This document shows positions 15,831 through 26,000 of a DNA stretch of 64,000 nt, piece after piece (within the stretch, counting starts at the first letter, position 1; the number at the start of each line of letters is the position of its first letter). Source of the stretch: an uncultured Bacteroidota bacterium (GTDB lineage Bacteria; Bacteroidota; Bacteroidia; Bacteroidales; P3). A program made the position numbers and the translations under genes. The stretch lies in contig CADCEC010000012.1 of assembly GCA_902800395.1 (NCBI GenBank), forward strand, positions 46,008 to 110,007, in the 5' to 3' direction. The notes under the pieces were generated by a model. That model searched no databases, was not told the DNA's origin, and saw only the letters and a program-made list of their open reading frames with translations.

Positions 15831-18800
15831 TTAACGCAGTATAAGTTTCTTGACGATGGCGCCACTGTCGGTAACGATGCGGACGAAGTAGGTGCCGGCG
15901 GCCCATCGGCTGACGTCGATGGTGATTGTCTGATTGCTTGATTGTTTGATTGCTTGAGTGAAGACACAGCGGCCTTGCTGGTCGAGAACCTGAAGCGAGG
16001 TGTTCGCATCCATTGACTCATCAAGCACAATCGTCACCGTCGTAGTGGCAGGATTAGGATAAATAAGGAAGTCACTGCCTTCAACATCGTCGATACCGAC
16101 ATTCTGGCTAAAGTAGGCGGTGATGATACGGTCGGAATGGATAACGAAGCTGTAGGGATTGTCGAAGATGGTGTCGCCCGTTTCGAGAATCCAAAAGTCG
16201 AAGCTGACGCCTTCTCCCTGCACAAGTCCCTCGAGGCTCACTGTATCCCCTTCCTCATAGCGGCCTTCGCCGACAACATAGTCGGCAGGGATATTCTCCC
16301 CGCAGCTGCGGCAGACACGGTTGATATAGACAGTGAACGTGTCGAGCACCGGCGGAATACGCGCGCTGTCAAGCTCCACCTTGACATTATCGAGATGCAA
16401 GTAGACGTTATCCGTATTTAGTCCTGTTTGCACGAAGAATCCGAGGCGTATATTACCCATAGCCTCTGCCGGCAGAGTTATGGTGGGGTGCCAATTCAGC
16501 GAATCCAAGCTCTGCATGAGATTGCCACCAGCAGCACCGCCCCAGTCGGCGAGCACCTGCCACGAGGAGCCATTGTCGGCCGTAAAGGCGACGCCAAAGC
16601 GGGTTTCGTCGGAGAGACTGTCGGGGGAACTTTCGCCCATACCGCGTGTCATCCTGATGTCGAACGAGAGCTTGGCCGAGTCGCTCACAGCAATCAGCGG
16701 CGAGATGAGCCACTCATGCTCATTGTAGAAATCCACCGTCACCCGCATCGCGGCGAGGCTTCCGTAAACATTGTAGATACTCCACTGGGAGGCATATCGA
16801 TAATCGAGCGCATAGCCGGGATAGTCAAGACTGTCGACCCATCCTCTGGCGCGGTTCCAGCACGAGGCTTCTGCCATGTTGATATAACCGTCGAACGACT
16901 CGTAGTAAGGCAACGGCGCAGGGTTGCAGTCGGTGGTGAAGCTGCCGATATACAGCCATTCCGAGGTATCGGTGGCGCCACATAGTGAACGCACCCAGGC
17001 GTGATAGGTGGTGTTGCCGCTGAGGCCGTGGAGGGTGATTGTCTGATTGCTTGAGTGTATAATTGCTTGAGTGGCTGAGGGGATGCTGTCGGTACCATAG
17101 CATATCTGGTAGGCGTCGCCCATGCCGCTCCAACCGAGGGTGATACTGTCGTAGCTCAAGTCGGTCACCGTGGGTTGCGAGGGTCGGAGACACGTGGGCA
17201 TCGCTTCGACAAGGAGGTCATCGACATCGAGCGAGGCGCCGTTGATGCTGAAGAATGCCACACAGACGGTGTCGGCACCCGGCAAGCTGTCGATATAAAA
17301 CTCGTGTTCACTCCACGAGGAACTGCTCCACTGATCCGCCCCGTTGAAGACCCACAACGGCACCATTGTCGAGAGGTCCGACACATCGGTCATCAGTCCC
17401 ACGACGATGGCCGAGTCGCGGTAATAATGGCTCTCCCAGAAGCGGATATGAAGACCACTCTCCGGGAAGGCGAAGCGCGGCGTTTGTGCCAAACTCTGCT
17501 CGCCGTCGAAGCCCCAAAAATCGAGCACCCCGGTGCCGCTATGGGCATCAGTGGGCCTCTGCGCCACACGGGGATAGTTGCTGCTATTGAGCACAGCCAT
17601 CCAGCAGGCAGGAAGGGTCTCCCCGAGGGCTATGGTCTCGAAGTCCTCCTCGATGGGCAATGCTGTGGCCACACAAGGCGTGGTGAAGTCCACTTCATGC
17701 AAATCACCCAATGAGCCGTCGCTGCACACCGCGCGCACGGCAGCAGTGTAGTTCTGCTGCGGGGTAAGGCCGGTAATCAAATAGTGTGTATTCGACACCG
17801 AAGAGGCCACCACTGCTCCGTCGAGCAGCACCTGGTATTGTCCACCCTCGCTGCTGGCATCCCATGCCAGCTCGGCAGAGACCGATGTAACGTTGCGCAT
17901 TCGGACATCTATCGGTTGCGGACAGTTGAAGGTAGAGCCAATCTCGATGTCGTCGATGTAGAGGTACCCAGCCGTCTTCACCCGAAGCACAAAGCACACG
18001 GTGTCGGGCAACGCCGTGGAGAGCGTGTCGGTGTATATCTCAACATGTTTCCACACAAACTCTCCGCTGCTGTTGAGCCTGGGCGACGAGTAAAAGGGCG
18101 TGAACGAGGCGGTGTCGGTAGGCGACGTCTGGAAGCCCGCCTGAAAGTATCCGGCAGTGAAATAGCCTTTGGGCATATACCAAAAGTCGACGTGCAGCGC
18201 ATTGGCGGGGGTGGTGATGATGGGGGTGGCTATATAAATCACCTGTTGGTCACCCTGACCCACCCTAAGCATAGCGCTACCGCTGTGGGTTCCTGTACCA
18301 TAGCCCCCAGGTCCGCTCACAATGGGGTTCTCTGGGTCGTGGCTGCTGCGCGGTGATTGTTCGGTGACCGTCAGGCAGGGGTGTGTGGCACCGATGGCCA
18401 GGTCATCGAAACCTTCGCTCCAGGGTAAGCGCATCACGCTGTCGCAGAGGGTGCGGAACTCGGTATTGAGGGCTTGCGAGGTGTCGCCCAAAGGAGAGAG
18501 GGTGCGCACCGAGAGTGTATAGTGCTGCGAGGGCACGAGGCCGGAGAGGGAGACCACGGTGTCGGTGGTGGTCATCCTTTGCCTACCGTTAAGGCTCAGA
18601 ATCATCGTAGCCCCACTGTCGGCGGGGGTGAGGCGCGCCCTTGCGGTGGTAGCGGTGATGCTATCGACCGTGGCGGCCAGCGGCCGCGGGCAGTAAGGCA
18701 CCCGCTCGATGGAGAGGTTGTCGATGGAGAAGATGTCGCTCGTCTGAAAGTGGAAGGCCAGCCGCACCGGCCCGGCAATATTCATTGTGTCGGTATAGAA

Positions 18801-19988
18801 GTCGGCCAGGCGCCAATCGTAGTAGTAGTCGTCCTCCACCGCAAACTGTCTGGCCAGATGGAACACTCCGGCGGTGTCCACAAGGCCTACTTCGATGGGT
18901 TCCTCATCGAAGGAGGTGCTCATGTACCAGAAACTCACGTGCAGTTCCCTCGAGGCCGCTGGCAGCGGAGCCGTCATCAAACCCGTGGGACCGCAGCCGT
19001 TGCCGAACCGCAGCACATGTGTCCCCTCGTAGCCGTAAGAGTCCGAGGCCTCTATCACCGCCGGGCGCACCCCCGCATAGGTAGTGCACGAGTCGGTGCG
19101 CTGCCACCAAGTGGGAAGCCCGTTGGGTTGGGGAGTCTCGAAGTCACAGTAGTAAGGTAGCCACAGGGCCGTCGAGGTATCGACGGTGAGGAAGTCGAGG
19201 GATTGCGACACCAGCGTATCGCCCGAGGTGCATATGGAGCTCACACTCAAGGTGTACATCCGGTTCGACACAAGGCCGCTTAGGCTAATGCTCGTATCTG
19301 TCTGCAGGGGATAGTCCTCCCCGTCGAGGGTCACGAAATAGCCCGTCGTGTTGGTTGCCGCATTCCAGTGGAGGGTTGCCGTGCTGCCGCCCACACTGTC
19401 GAGCGTCAGCGCTGTCGGGCGCCCACAGATGGTGCTGCCGTAGGTGAAGGTCAGCTTCGGCAGGAAACTCTGCCGCTGCGTGTAGGGGGTGTAGCTGTCC
19501 ACGAAATAGCACGAAGCGTTGCTCCGCGTGATGCCGTAGTACCAGAAATAGGTCGAGCTGCTGAAACCGCCCATCGTGATGTCCAGCAGCAGGTCGCCAC
19601 CATTGTAGAGGTAGGGCTGGTCGAGCACCAGCACATAGCCCCCAGCGACAGATTGAAAAGGCCCCACCAGCACCTGCGTCAGCTCGGAAGTGGTAATCAG
19701 GCTGTTGCCACTGAAGCTACTGTAGGGAGACGTACCCATACGGACGGTGAAGTTCACCGGCCACTGGAAGTTCGACGAGGTGCTGTAGAAGCGCAGCTCG
19801 GTGATATACTGCCCCACGAGCGGCGTCAGCATCGATGCTGGATAAATCATCTGCGTGTGCATCGGCGCATTCATCGTCTGCATGGGGACATACATGTTCT
19901 GCTGCGTGCCGTCGGACACGGTGAGCTGGCTAGCACGAAGGGGCACCATCGCCACCAGCAACAAAAGGCTGAAAAGTATCTTTTTCAT
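15831..19988 (-). CDS. Large T9SS cargo adhesin (FN3 / MAM-like repeats, type A sorting domain)
   Basis: About 1385 aa, starting at M-K-K-I-L-F-S-L-L-L-L-V (signal peptide). An N-terminal beta domain of about 150 aa is followed by four alternating pairs: a fibronectin type III module (each starting C-x-R/Q-P with an L-x-W strand) and a cleaved-adhesin/MAM-like jelly roll (each starting LPYYCDFE, LPWSEGFD, LPIEEDFE or LPYYESFD). The C-terminus is a T9SS type A sorting domain: Y-P-N-P-A-T-T, A-A-G-T-Y-F-V-R-I-V and a final K-K-L-I-L-R. Predicted role: surface-anchored or secreted adhesin. Octamer-repeat peptides interrupt one FN3 module and the sorting domain. It lies 25 bp downstream of the larger adhesin gene, in the same operon. 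Confidence 0.88.
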   Translation of the reverse strand: MKKILFSLLLLVAMVPLRASQLTVSDGTQQNMYVPMQTMNAPMHTQMIYPASMLTPLVGQYITELRFYSTSSNFQWPVNFTVRMGTSPYSSFSGNSLITTSELTQVLVGPFQSVAGGYVLVLDQPYLYNGGDLLLDITMGGFSSSTYFWYYGITRSNASCYFVDSYTPYTQRQSFLPKLTFTYGSTICGRPTALTLDSVGGSTATLHWNAATNTTGYFVTLDGEDYPLQTDTSISLSGLVSNRMYTLSVSSICTSGDTLVSQSLDFLTVDTSTALWLPYYCDFETPQPNGLPTWWQRTDSCTTYAGVRPAVIEASDSYGYEGTHVLRFGNGCGPTGLMTAPLPAASRELHVSFWYMSTSFDEEPIEVGLVDTAGVFHLARQFAVEDDYYYDWRLADFYTDTMNIAGPVRLAFHFQTSDIFSIDNLSIERVPYCPRPLAATVDSITATTARARLTPADSGATMILSLNGRQRMTTTDTVVSLSGLVPSQHYTLSVRTLSPLGDTSQALNTEFRTLCDSVMRLPWSEGFDDLAIGATHPCLTVTEQSPRSSHDPENPIVSGPGGYGTGTHSGSAMLRVGQGDQQVIYIATPIITTPANALHVDFWYMPKGYFTAGYFQAGFQTSPTDTASFTPFYSSPRLNSSGEFVWKHVEIYTDTLSTALPDTVCFVLRVKTAGYLYIDDIEIGSTFNCPQPIDVRMRNVTSVSAELAWDASSEGGQYQVLLDGAVVASSVSNTHYLITGLTPQQNYTAAVRAVCSDGSLGDLHEVDFTTPCVATALPIEEDFETIALGETLPACWMAVLNSSNYPRVAQRPTDAHSGTGVLDFWGFDGEQSLAQTPRFAFPESGLHIRFWESHYYRDSAIVVGLMTDVSDLSTMVPLWVFNGADQWSSSSWSEHEFYIDSLPGADTVCVAFFSINGASLDVDDLLVEAMPTCLRPSQPTVTDLSYDSITLGWSGMGDAYQICYGTDSIPSATQAIIHSSNQTITLHGLSGNTTYHAWVRSLCGATDTSEWLYIGSFTTDCNPAPLPYYESFDGYINMAEASCWNRARGWVDSLDYPGYALDYRYASQWSIYNVYGSLAAMRVTVDFYNEHEWLISPLIAVSDSAKLSFDIRMTRGMGESSPDSLSDETRFGVAFTADNGSSWQVLADWGGAAGGNLMQSLDSLNWHPTITLPAEAMGNIRLGFFVQTGLNTDNVYLHLDNVKVELDSARIPPVLDTFTVYINRVCRSCGENIPADYVVGEGRYEEGDTVSLEGLVQGEGVSFDFWILETGDTIFDNPYSFVIHSDRIITAYFSQNVGIDDVEGSDFLIYPNPATTTVTIVLDESMDANTSLQVLDQQGRCVFTQAIKQSSNQTITIDVSRWAAGTYFVRIVTDSGAIVKKLILR
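15921..15960. repeat. Octamer repeat inside a T9SS sorting domain
   Basis: Five units of tgattgct type, in frame as TQAIKQSSNQTI, placed immediately before an I-D-V beta strand of the sorting domain. Confidence 0.85.
17036..17074. repeat. Octamer repeat inside an FN3 module
   Basis: The same unit family as at 15.92 kb, encoding TQAIIHSSNQTI before the L-H-G-L-S strand of the fourth FN3 module. Confidence 0.8.
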
Positions 19989-20013
19989 GTTTCTCATTAT
20001 TCCTTTCTCATTT

Positions 20014-23000
20014 CTACTGGATAACAAGTTTCTTAACCACACTGCCGATACGCACATAGTAGACACCTCGCGGCAAGGAGCTGATGTCGATGGTGATTGC
20101 TTGAGTGCTTGAGTGTCTGATTGCTTGAGTGTAGACCACACGACCGTGGAGGTCGAGAATGGTGATTGCTTGATTGTCTGATTGCTTGATTGCTTGAGTG
20201 AGGATGGTAACCTCGGTGGTGGCCGGATTGGGGAAGATTTCCACTTTCCACTTTGAACTTTCCACTTCGTCGATGCCGACGGGCAGGGGTGCGTAGACAG
20301 CGGTGATGAGGGTGTCACAGGTGACAATGAAGCGGAAGGGGTTGCTGCTGATGGTGTCGCCGGCAGTGGTCACCCAGCCGTAGAACAGGGGGGTGTCAGC
20401 GTAGTGTGCCGTGAGAGTCACCATGGTGCTGTCCATATATCGACCGGCACCTTCGACATACACCACATCGCTTTCCTCAATGGTGTTGCCGGTGGCGAGG
20501 TCGACCAGGCGGACGGTAACGGTGCGCCACACGGTGTCCGTCACCGGGTCGGTCACCCACTCGAAGAGGGCCACCACGGCGGTATCGGAGGTAACGACAA
20601 GGGTGCGGGGGTTGCCGCTTGCGCCATCGCTCCAGCCAAGGAACTCCCAATGCCCACCCTGAGGCAGGGTGTCGAGCAAGCGGTAGCCAATCACGACGCT
20701 GCTGCCGTCGGCATAGATGCCGCTGCCGTAGGTCTCACACACCCCTTCCTCATTGGCCGTCACCGTTACGGTGTGACCCTCAGGGAGGGCGGTGACAAAG
20801 AGCGAGTCGAGCGAACCGGAGCCCTCGGAGGCCCAGCGGAAGGCGACGGCGAATTGCGAGTTGAGGCTGTCGAGCCCCTCGGTGGTGAACTCATACCAGG
20901 CGAGGCCACGGTTGTTGTAGGTGATGGTGGCCATCGGGATGAAGGTGGAGGCATCCGTGGGATCGGTCATGATGCCGGCGGTGACGACATCGTCGTGGCC
21001 GGTCTGCCCTTTGAAGCGAATGCGTGCACCCTGCGAGGGGATGTTGAGTAAGGGTGTGGCGAGGTAGCTGGTGTAGGGACCCGTGTAGTCCTCGAAACTA
21101 TAGAAAGTCATCACGGTGAGGGCACCGCCCGAGAAGCTGCTGAAGGAGATGTGGGAATAGCCGATGGAATCCCAGCAAGGAGGCAGGCCAATGGTGTCAC
21201 CATAGAGGTCGCTGCTGTAGTCGAACTCCTCGAAATAGGGCAGGTCGGTCGTGGGGGTGCACTGGGTGCGGAAATAGCGGGTAGCGGCAGCGGCGGTGTC
21301 GCCGGCGCCACAGATCTCGCGCACTGCGGCCAGATAGCGGGTACGGGGAGCGAGACCCGTGAAGGAATAGGTGGTGGCAGAGGTGACAGTTTGCAACACA
21401 TCGTCGAGGTAGACGGCGAAGGTGTGGCCGCTAGCGTTTGCGGTCCATTGCAGCACCGCCGACGAGTCGGTAATTGCGGTGGCCTCCACGTTCTGCGCGG
21501 GGATGCAGAAGTCGACATAATCGAGAGCGAACTCCCTCAGGTCGAGGAGGCCCGATACGATTTTGACGATAATGTGGTCGCCCATGCCACTATAGTTGTT
21601 GAAGTAGACGGTGTGCTGGTGGTTGCCGTACTGGGTGGAGAGGAGAATGGTGTCGACCCACACGGGGTTGCTGCCGTCGGCGTTGCAGATACCCACGGCG
21701 TAGCTCTCGGGGTAGGAAGAGGAGCTGCCGCCATAGGTGGTGATGGTGGCATAGAGACGGGCGATGCTGTCGTCCACCAAGGGAGAGATGGCCCATTCGC
21801 CAGAATACATATTGAGTCCGTAGGAGGAACTGTGGGAAACTCCGGTATGGATGGTCCAGCAGGGGATTTCGTTGTTACGGAAGTCGATGTGATAGGGCAG
21901 CGAGATTTCGCCACAGGGGGTGGTGGCTGTGAGGGTGGAGCCATACTGCAGGCCGCCGTCGCAGATGGAGGCCACGCGGAACTCGTAGGTGGTCATTGCA
22001 TGGAGACCACCGACGGTGTAGCTGTTGGCGCTGGTGGTGTCGGCCACCGTCCAAGCCGTTTGGCCAGCGGGGCGGTATTCCACCTGCCAGAGGCCTTCGG
22101 AGCCACGTGCCACCCATTGTAGCTCAACATGGTGGGTGTCGACAGCGGAGATGGCTGCCACCGGTGCCAGGCAGAGACTGCTGCTGCAGCCGCCCAGCAG
22201 ACGGATGTCGGGGATGTCGGTGGTGATGTCCCAGTCGAAGTTGAGGGTGGAGGGATTGGTGTAGTAATGGTTTTCTGTCGACTGCACGAAGTGGGTGCAT
22301 GAGGCATCGGTATGGACGCCGTAGTGGCGTCCGCTGTAGGCGCTACTGGTGCGTTCGACCAAAGTAACGATGAGGTTGCCCGTGGGGTTGCATGGGTAGA
22401 CGCTGTCGAAGGGGATTTCAATCCAGCCAGCCGAGCGGATGGTGATGCGCTTGTTGAAGGCCACCTGGGTGAGACTATCGGAAGTGAGCGGCGCCGAGAG
22501 GGTGGCCGAGTCGGTCTGTCCTAAGAATATGTCGTAGTTGTAGTTTGCCGTATCGGCGAAGGGCTGGCTGAACTGCGACACACGCAGGGCTATGCCGAAG
22601 AGGGTGTCGATACCCGCGGCAAACGAGGCGGGGTAGATGATTTGGCTGTAGTTACGGCTCCAGAAGTTGTCCATGAAGCGCTCGTTGGTGGCGGTGCTGC
22701 TGCCTGCGGATTCGGCGCAGACACTGGCGGGTATCTGGAGGGGGATGGTGAGGGTGGTATGGGCCTCAGCGTTGCCGCAGAGGGTGCGGGCGGTGAGGCT
22801 ATAGCGGTGGCCGATGGCGAAGGGATAGACGAGGCTGTCGCCCAGCACGGTGTCGGCCCACATGGCGCCGTTGGTTACGTCGGCAATCTCGAGTGCCACT
22901 CCAGTACCCATGGCCTCACCGGTGGTATCGTACTGCCAGCGGACGATGCCGTCCACGTTGGCACTGAGGGAGGCGAGGGGCATGCAGTAGAGGAGGGTGT

Positions 23001-26000
23001 GGAATGGGTGGAGGCCGGAGAAGTGGCCCACCTCGTCGCCCACATGGGCGTAGACACCGAAGCCGTAGTCGCTGTCCTCGTCCAATCCGCAGACGGAGAG
23101 GGCGGTGTCGGCCAAGAGGGTGTCAACGATGCCGGGGAGGATGAGGTGGTAAGCGGTAGCGCCTGTCACCGCGTTCCAACGGAGGGTGGCGCAGGAGGCT
23201 GTGATGTTGTCAGCCGTGAGTCCAGCGGGTGCTGGGATATTGTTGTCGACAAAGACATGGATGTTGTCGATAGCAAGAGCATAGTATGAGTTGCTGTTGG
23301 TCCAGCGCATCGCTATCTGTGCATCGAGCAGGGGGACGGAAGAGAAGACGACGGTGTCGCGACGATAGGCGCCGGCGTAGGGCGAGAGATTCCTGACGGT
23401 GACGAATGTGCCCGTGGTGTCATAGTAGCCCACAGAAAGAACGCCCCACGAAGAGGCCTCGAAGCGGTAGTCGAAGGCGAAGGAGAGGTGCTGGAGGCTG
23501 TCGGCGAAGCGCGGCAGGACGACTTCGGCTTGGTTGCTGTAGCCGGAGGCGTTGCCAGCCAACATCAGAAAGGATTTGCTGGGCAAGTTGCTCAAATAGG
23601 GATAGCCTCCGACGGGGATTACATGGGGAGCGAAAGCGGTGTTGCTGCCGTTCCAGGTGCGATTCCAGCAGAGGGGCAACTGGCCGGCGACATTGTAGTT
23701 GGTGGCGGTCACATCCTCGAAGTCCATAAAGTAAGGCACAGCCACATTGCCGCAGTCGTAGACACGCACGATGGCGAGAACGGTGTCGGCGCCATAGGCG
23801 TTGGAGGCAATGAGGGTGAGGGTGTCGACTCCCGAATGGGAGTAGTTAAGAGTTAAGAGATTAGAGTTAAGAGTTATAGTACTGTCGAGGAGGGAGGAGT
23901 GGAGAGTGAGGGAGAGAGCGTTGCGGGAGCAGTTATTGAGAGTAGCGGCGAGGGTCACACTGTCGCCCAGGGGGATTTCGGCGGGAGCCGAGAGGGTGAC
24001 CTGCGGCAGGGGGTGACTGAACACATTGACATAGGCCACAGCGGTGTCGCTGCCGTAAGCATTGATAGCGGCAAGGGTGAGGGTGTCGTAGCCCTCGATG
24101 TCGTAGACTATAGTGAGGAGAGGGGCTGTGGTGACTATAATGGTATCCATCAGCGAAGAGTGCCAGTGGTAGCTGAGACTATCGGTGAGACCGTTCTGGA
24201 ATTGGGCGGTGATGGTGGTGGTGTCGCCCAGATAACCCGTCCAATAGTTGGGTACGATAGCTATCATGGGCACACTGTCGGGCTCGCCGACACGGATGTC
24301 GTCGAGGATTGCACCATACCAATAGGCATTGCATTTCCACCGGAAGGCTATCCGGTTGACATCGGAGGGCAAGCTGTCCAATCGCACATATCTGGTACGG
24401 CCGGTAGTCGACGGCTCCACCTGGGCGAAGCTCACGAAGTCAGCGTTCTGCATGTAACCCACCGTGAGCTCACCACGCACCGCCGCTTCAAACATATAGT
24501 AGAAGGAGAGCTGCTTGCCCGCCAGCGGCACATCGAAAACCGGGGTTTCGACAAGGGCGACACTGTCATAGCCGCTGTCGGTTCCCGCCAGCATCACCAG
24601 CGCGTTGTTGTTCTGCACGTATGTGTTGATATTTGTGGCGCTCTGATAATAGCTGTTGATGACATGCGGTTCATAGCTGGTGCTGCCCTCCCAGTAGCGG
24701 TGCCAGCAGTTGGGAACATATCCACCCGACGAGTAGTTGTAGGGTAGAGGGTACACGTCATTGAAGGTCTCCTCGTAAGGCAGGGTGGCGATGGGGCTGC
24801 AGTTGGTGACAAGGACCACTGCGGTAGCGGAGGAGGAACCATAGATATTCGAGGCGGTGACGGTAATGGTGTCTCTACCGCCAAGGGTATAGGTCAAATT
24901 GAAAGTTGAGAATTGAAAATTGAAAGTTGAGTCGACCCAGGTCGTATCCATCAGCGAGGAGTGCCATGTGACCGTCATGCCGTTCGGCGACCCTTCGGTG
25001 AGGGTGGCGCTATATGTCACCGGCTCATGACTGTCCACCATGGACGAAGCCTCCAAGCTCACTATGGGCAAGGCCGTCGAGCGGACAACGACATTGTCGA
25101 TATACATCGCAATTACGCTGCTGTTCATTTTCATTTTGCGGAATGCTACATGAATGGTCTGCCCAGCGTAGGACACAAGCGAAGTGCTGAGGTGGTCGAA
25201 GGTGCGATAAACCGAGTGTTTGGCAGTATCGATGTAGAGCATGGTGTAGTTGGCGGTATCGGTATAGTCCTCGCTGGTGGTCACCCAGACGCTATAATTC
25301 AGCGGGTAATTGGCATTCGAGGAGCTGACATCCCAGAAGAGGCGCACGGCAAGAGCGGTGTCGGCAGGGACGTCGACAGCTTTAGACATAATCCAGTGCG
25401 GCACTGAGTCGTTGACACGTCCCGATGTCATGCATTTGGGGTCGTAGCCATAGTATGTAGAGGCTGCCCAGTTGCTGCCCTCGGGTTTGTACCAGCAGGC
25501 AATGCCTTCGGTGAAGGTCTCCACCCACGGCAGGGTGTCGGCGGGCAGACAATCGATAATCCGTATGGCGCGGCGGGTGGTGTAACTGCAGTAACTGTTG
25601 GTGACCGTTACGCTGACGGTGTCGTTCAGCCCCGTGATGCCGGCGCCGTAGGTCACCCAGGCGCTGTCGCCGGCGGCGTTGGTGGTGAAGGTGCCGCCCA
25701 CCTGCGACTGCCAGCTGTAGCTGAGGCTGGTGTTGAAACCACGCAGCTGCTGGGCGACAAAGAGGGTGGCGCTGTCGGTGGTGGTCTTCTCCTGTGCCGA
25801 GAGGACAACCACAGGCACCGTGTCGTAGTCCACGCGTATGCGGTCCACCAGCGACTCGGCGTAGGAAGCGTGGCTGCTGTTGTTCAGCAGCCGCACGCGG
25901 ATAGTCTGTCCGGCATAGGGCAGCAGCGAGATGGGACGGCGGCGCATGGTCATCTCCCTGCTGTCGAGGGAATAGACGGTGTCGGCATTACCCTCTTCGG

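Noticed and set aside
19989-20327. N-terminal extension of the 1385-aa adhesin
   Set aside because: The open frame continues upstream, but that sequence is the out-of-frame 3' end of the giant adhesin gene; the signal peptide starts at 19988.
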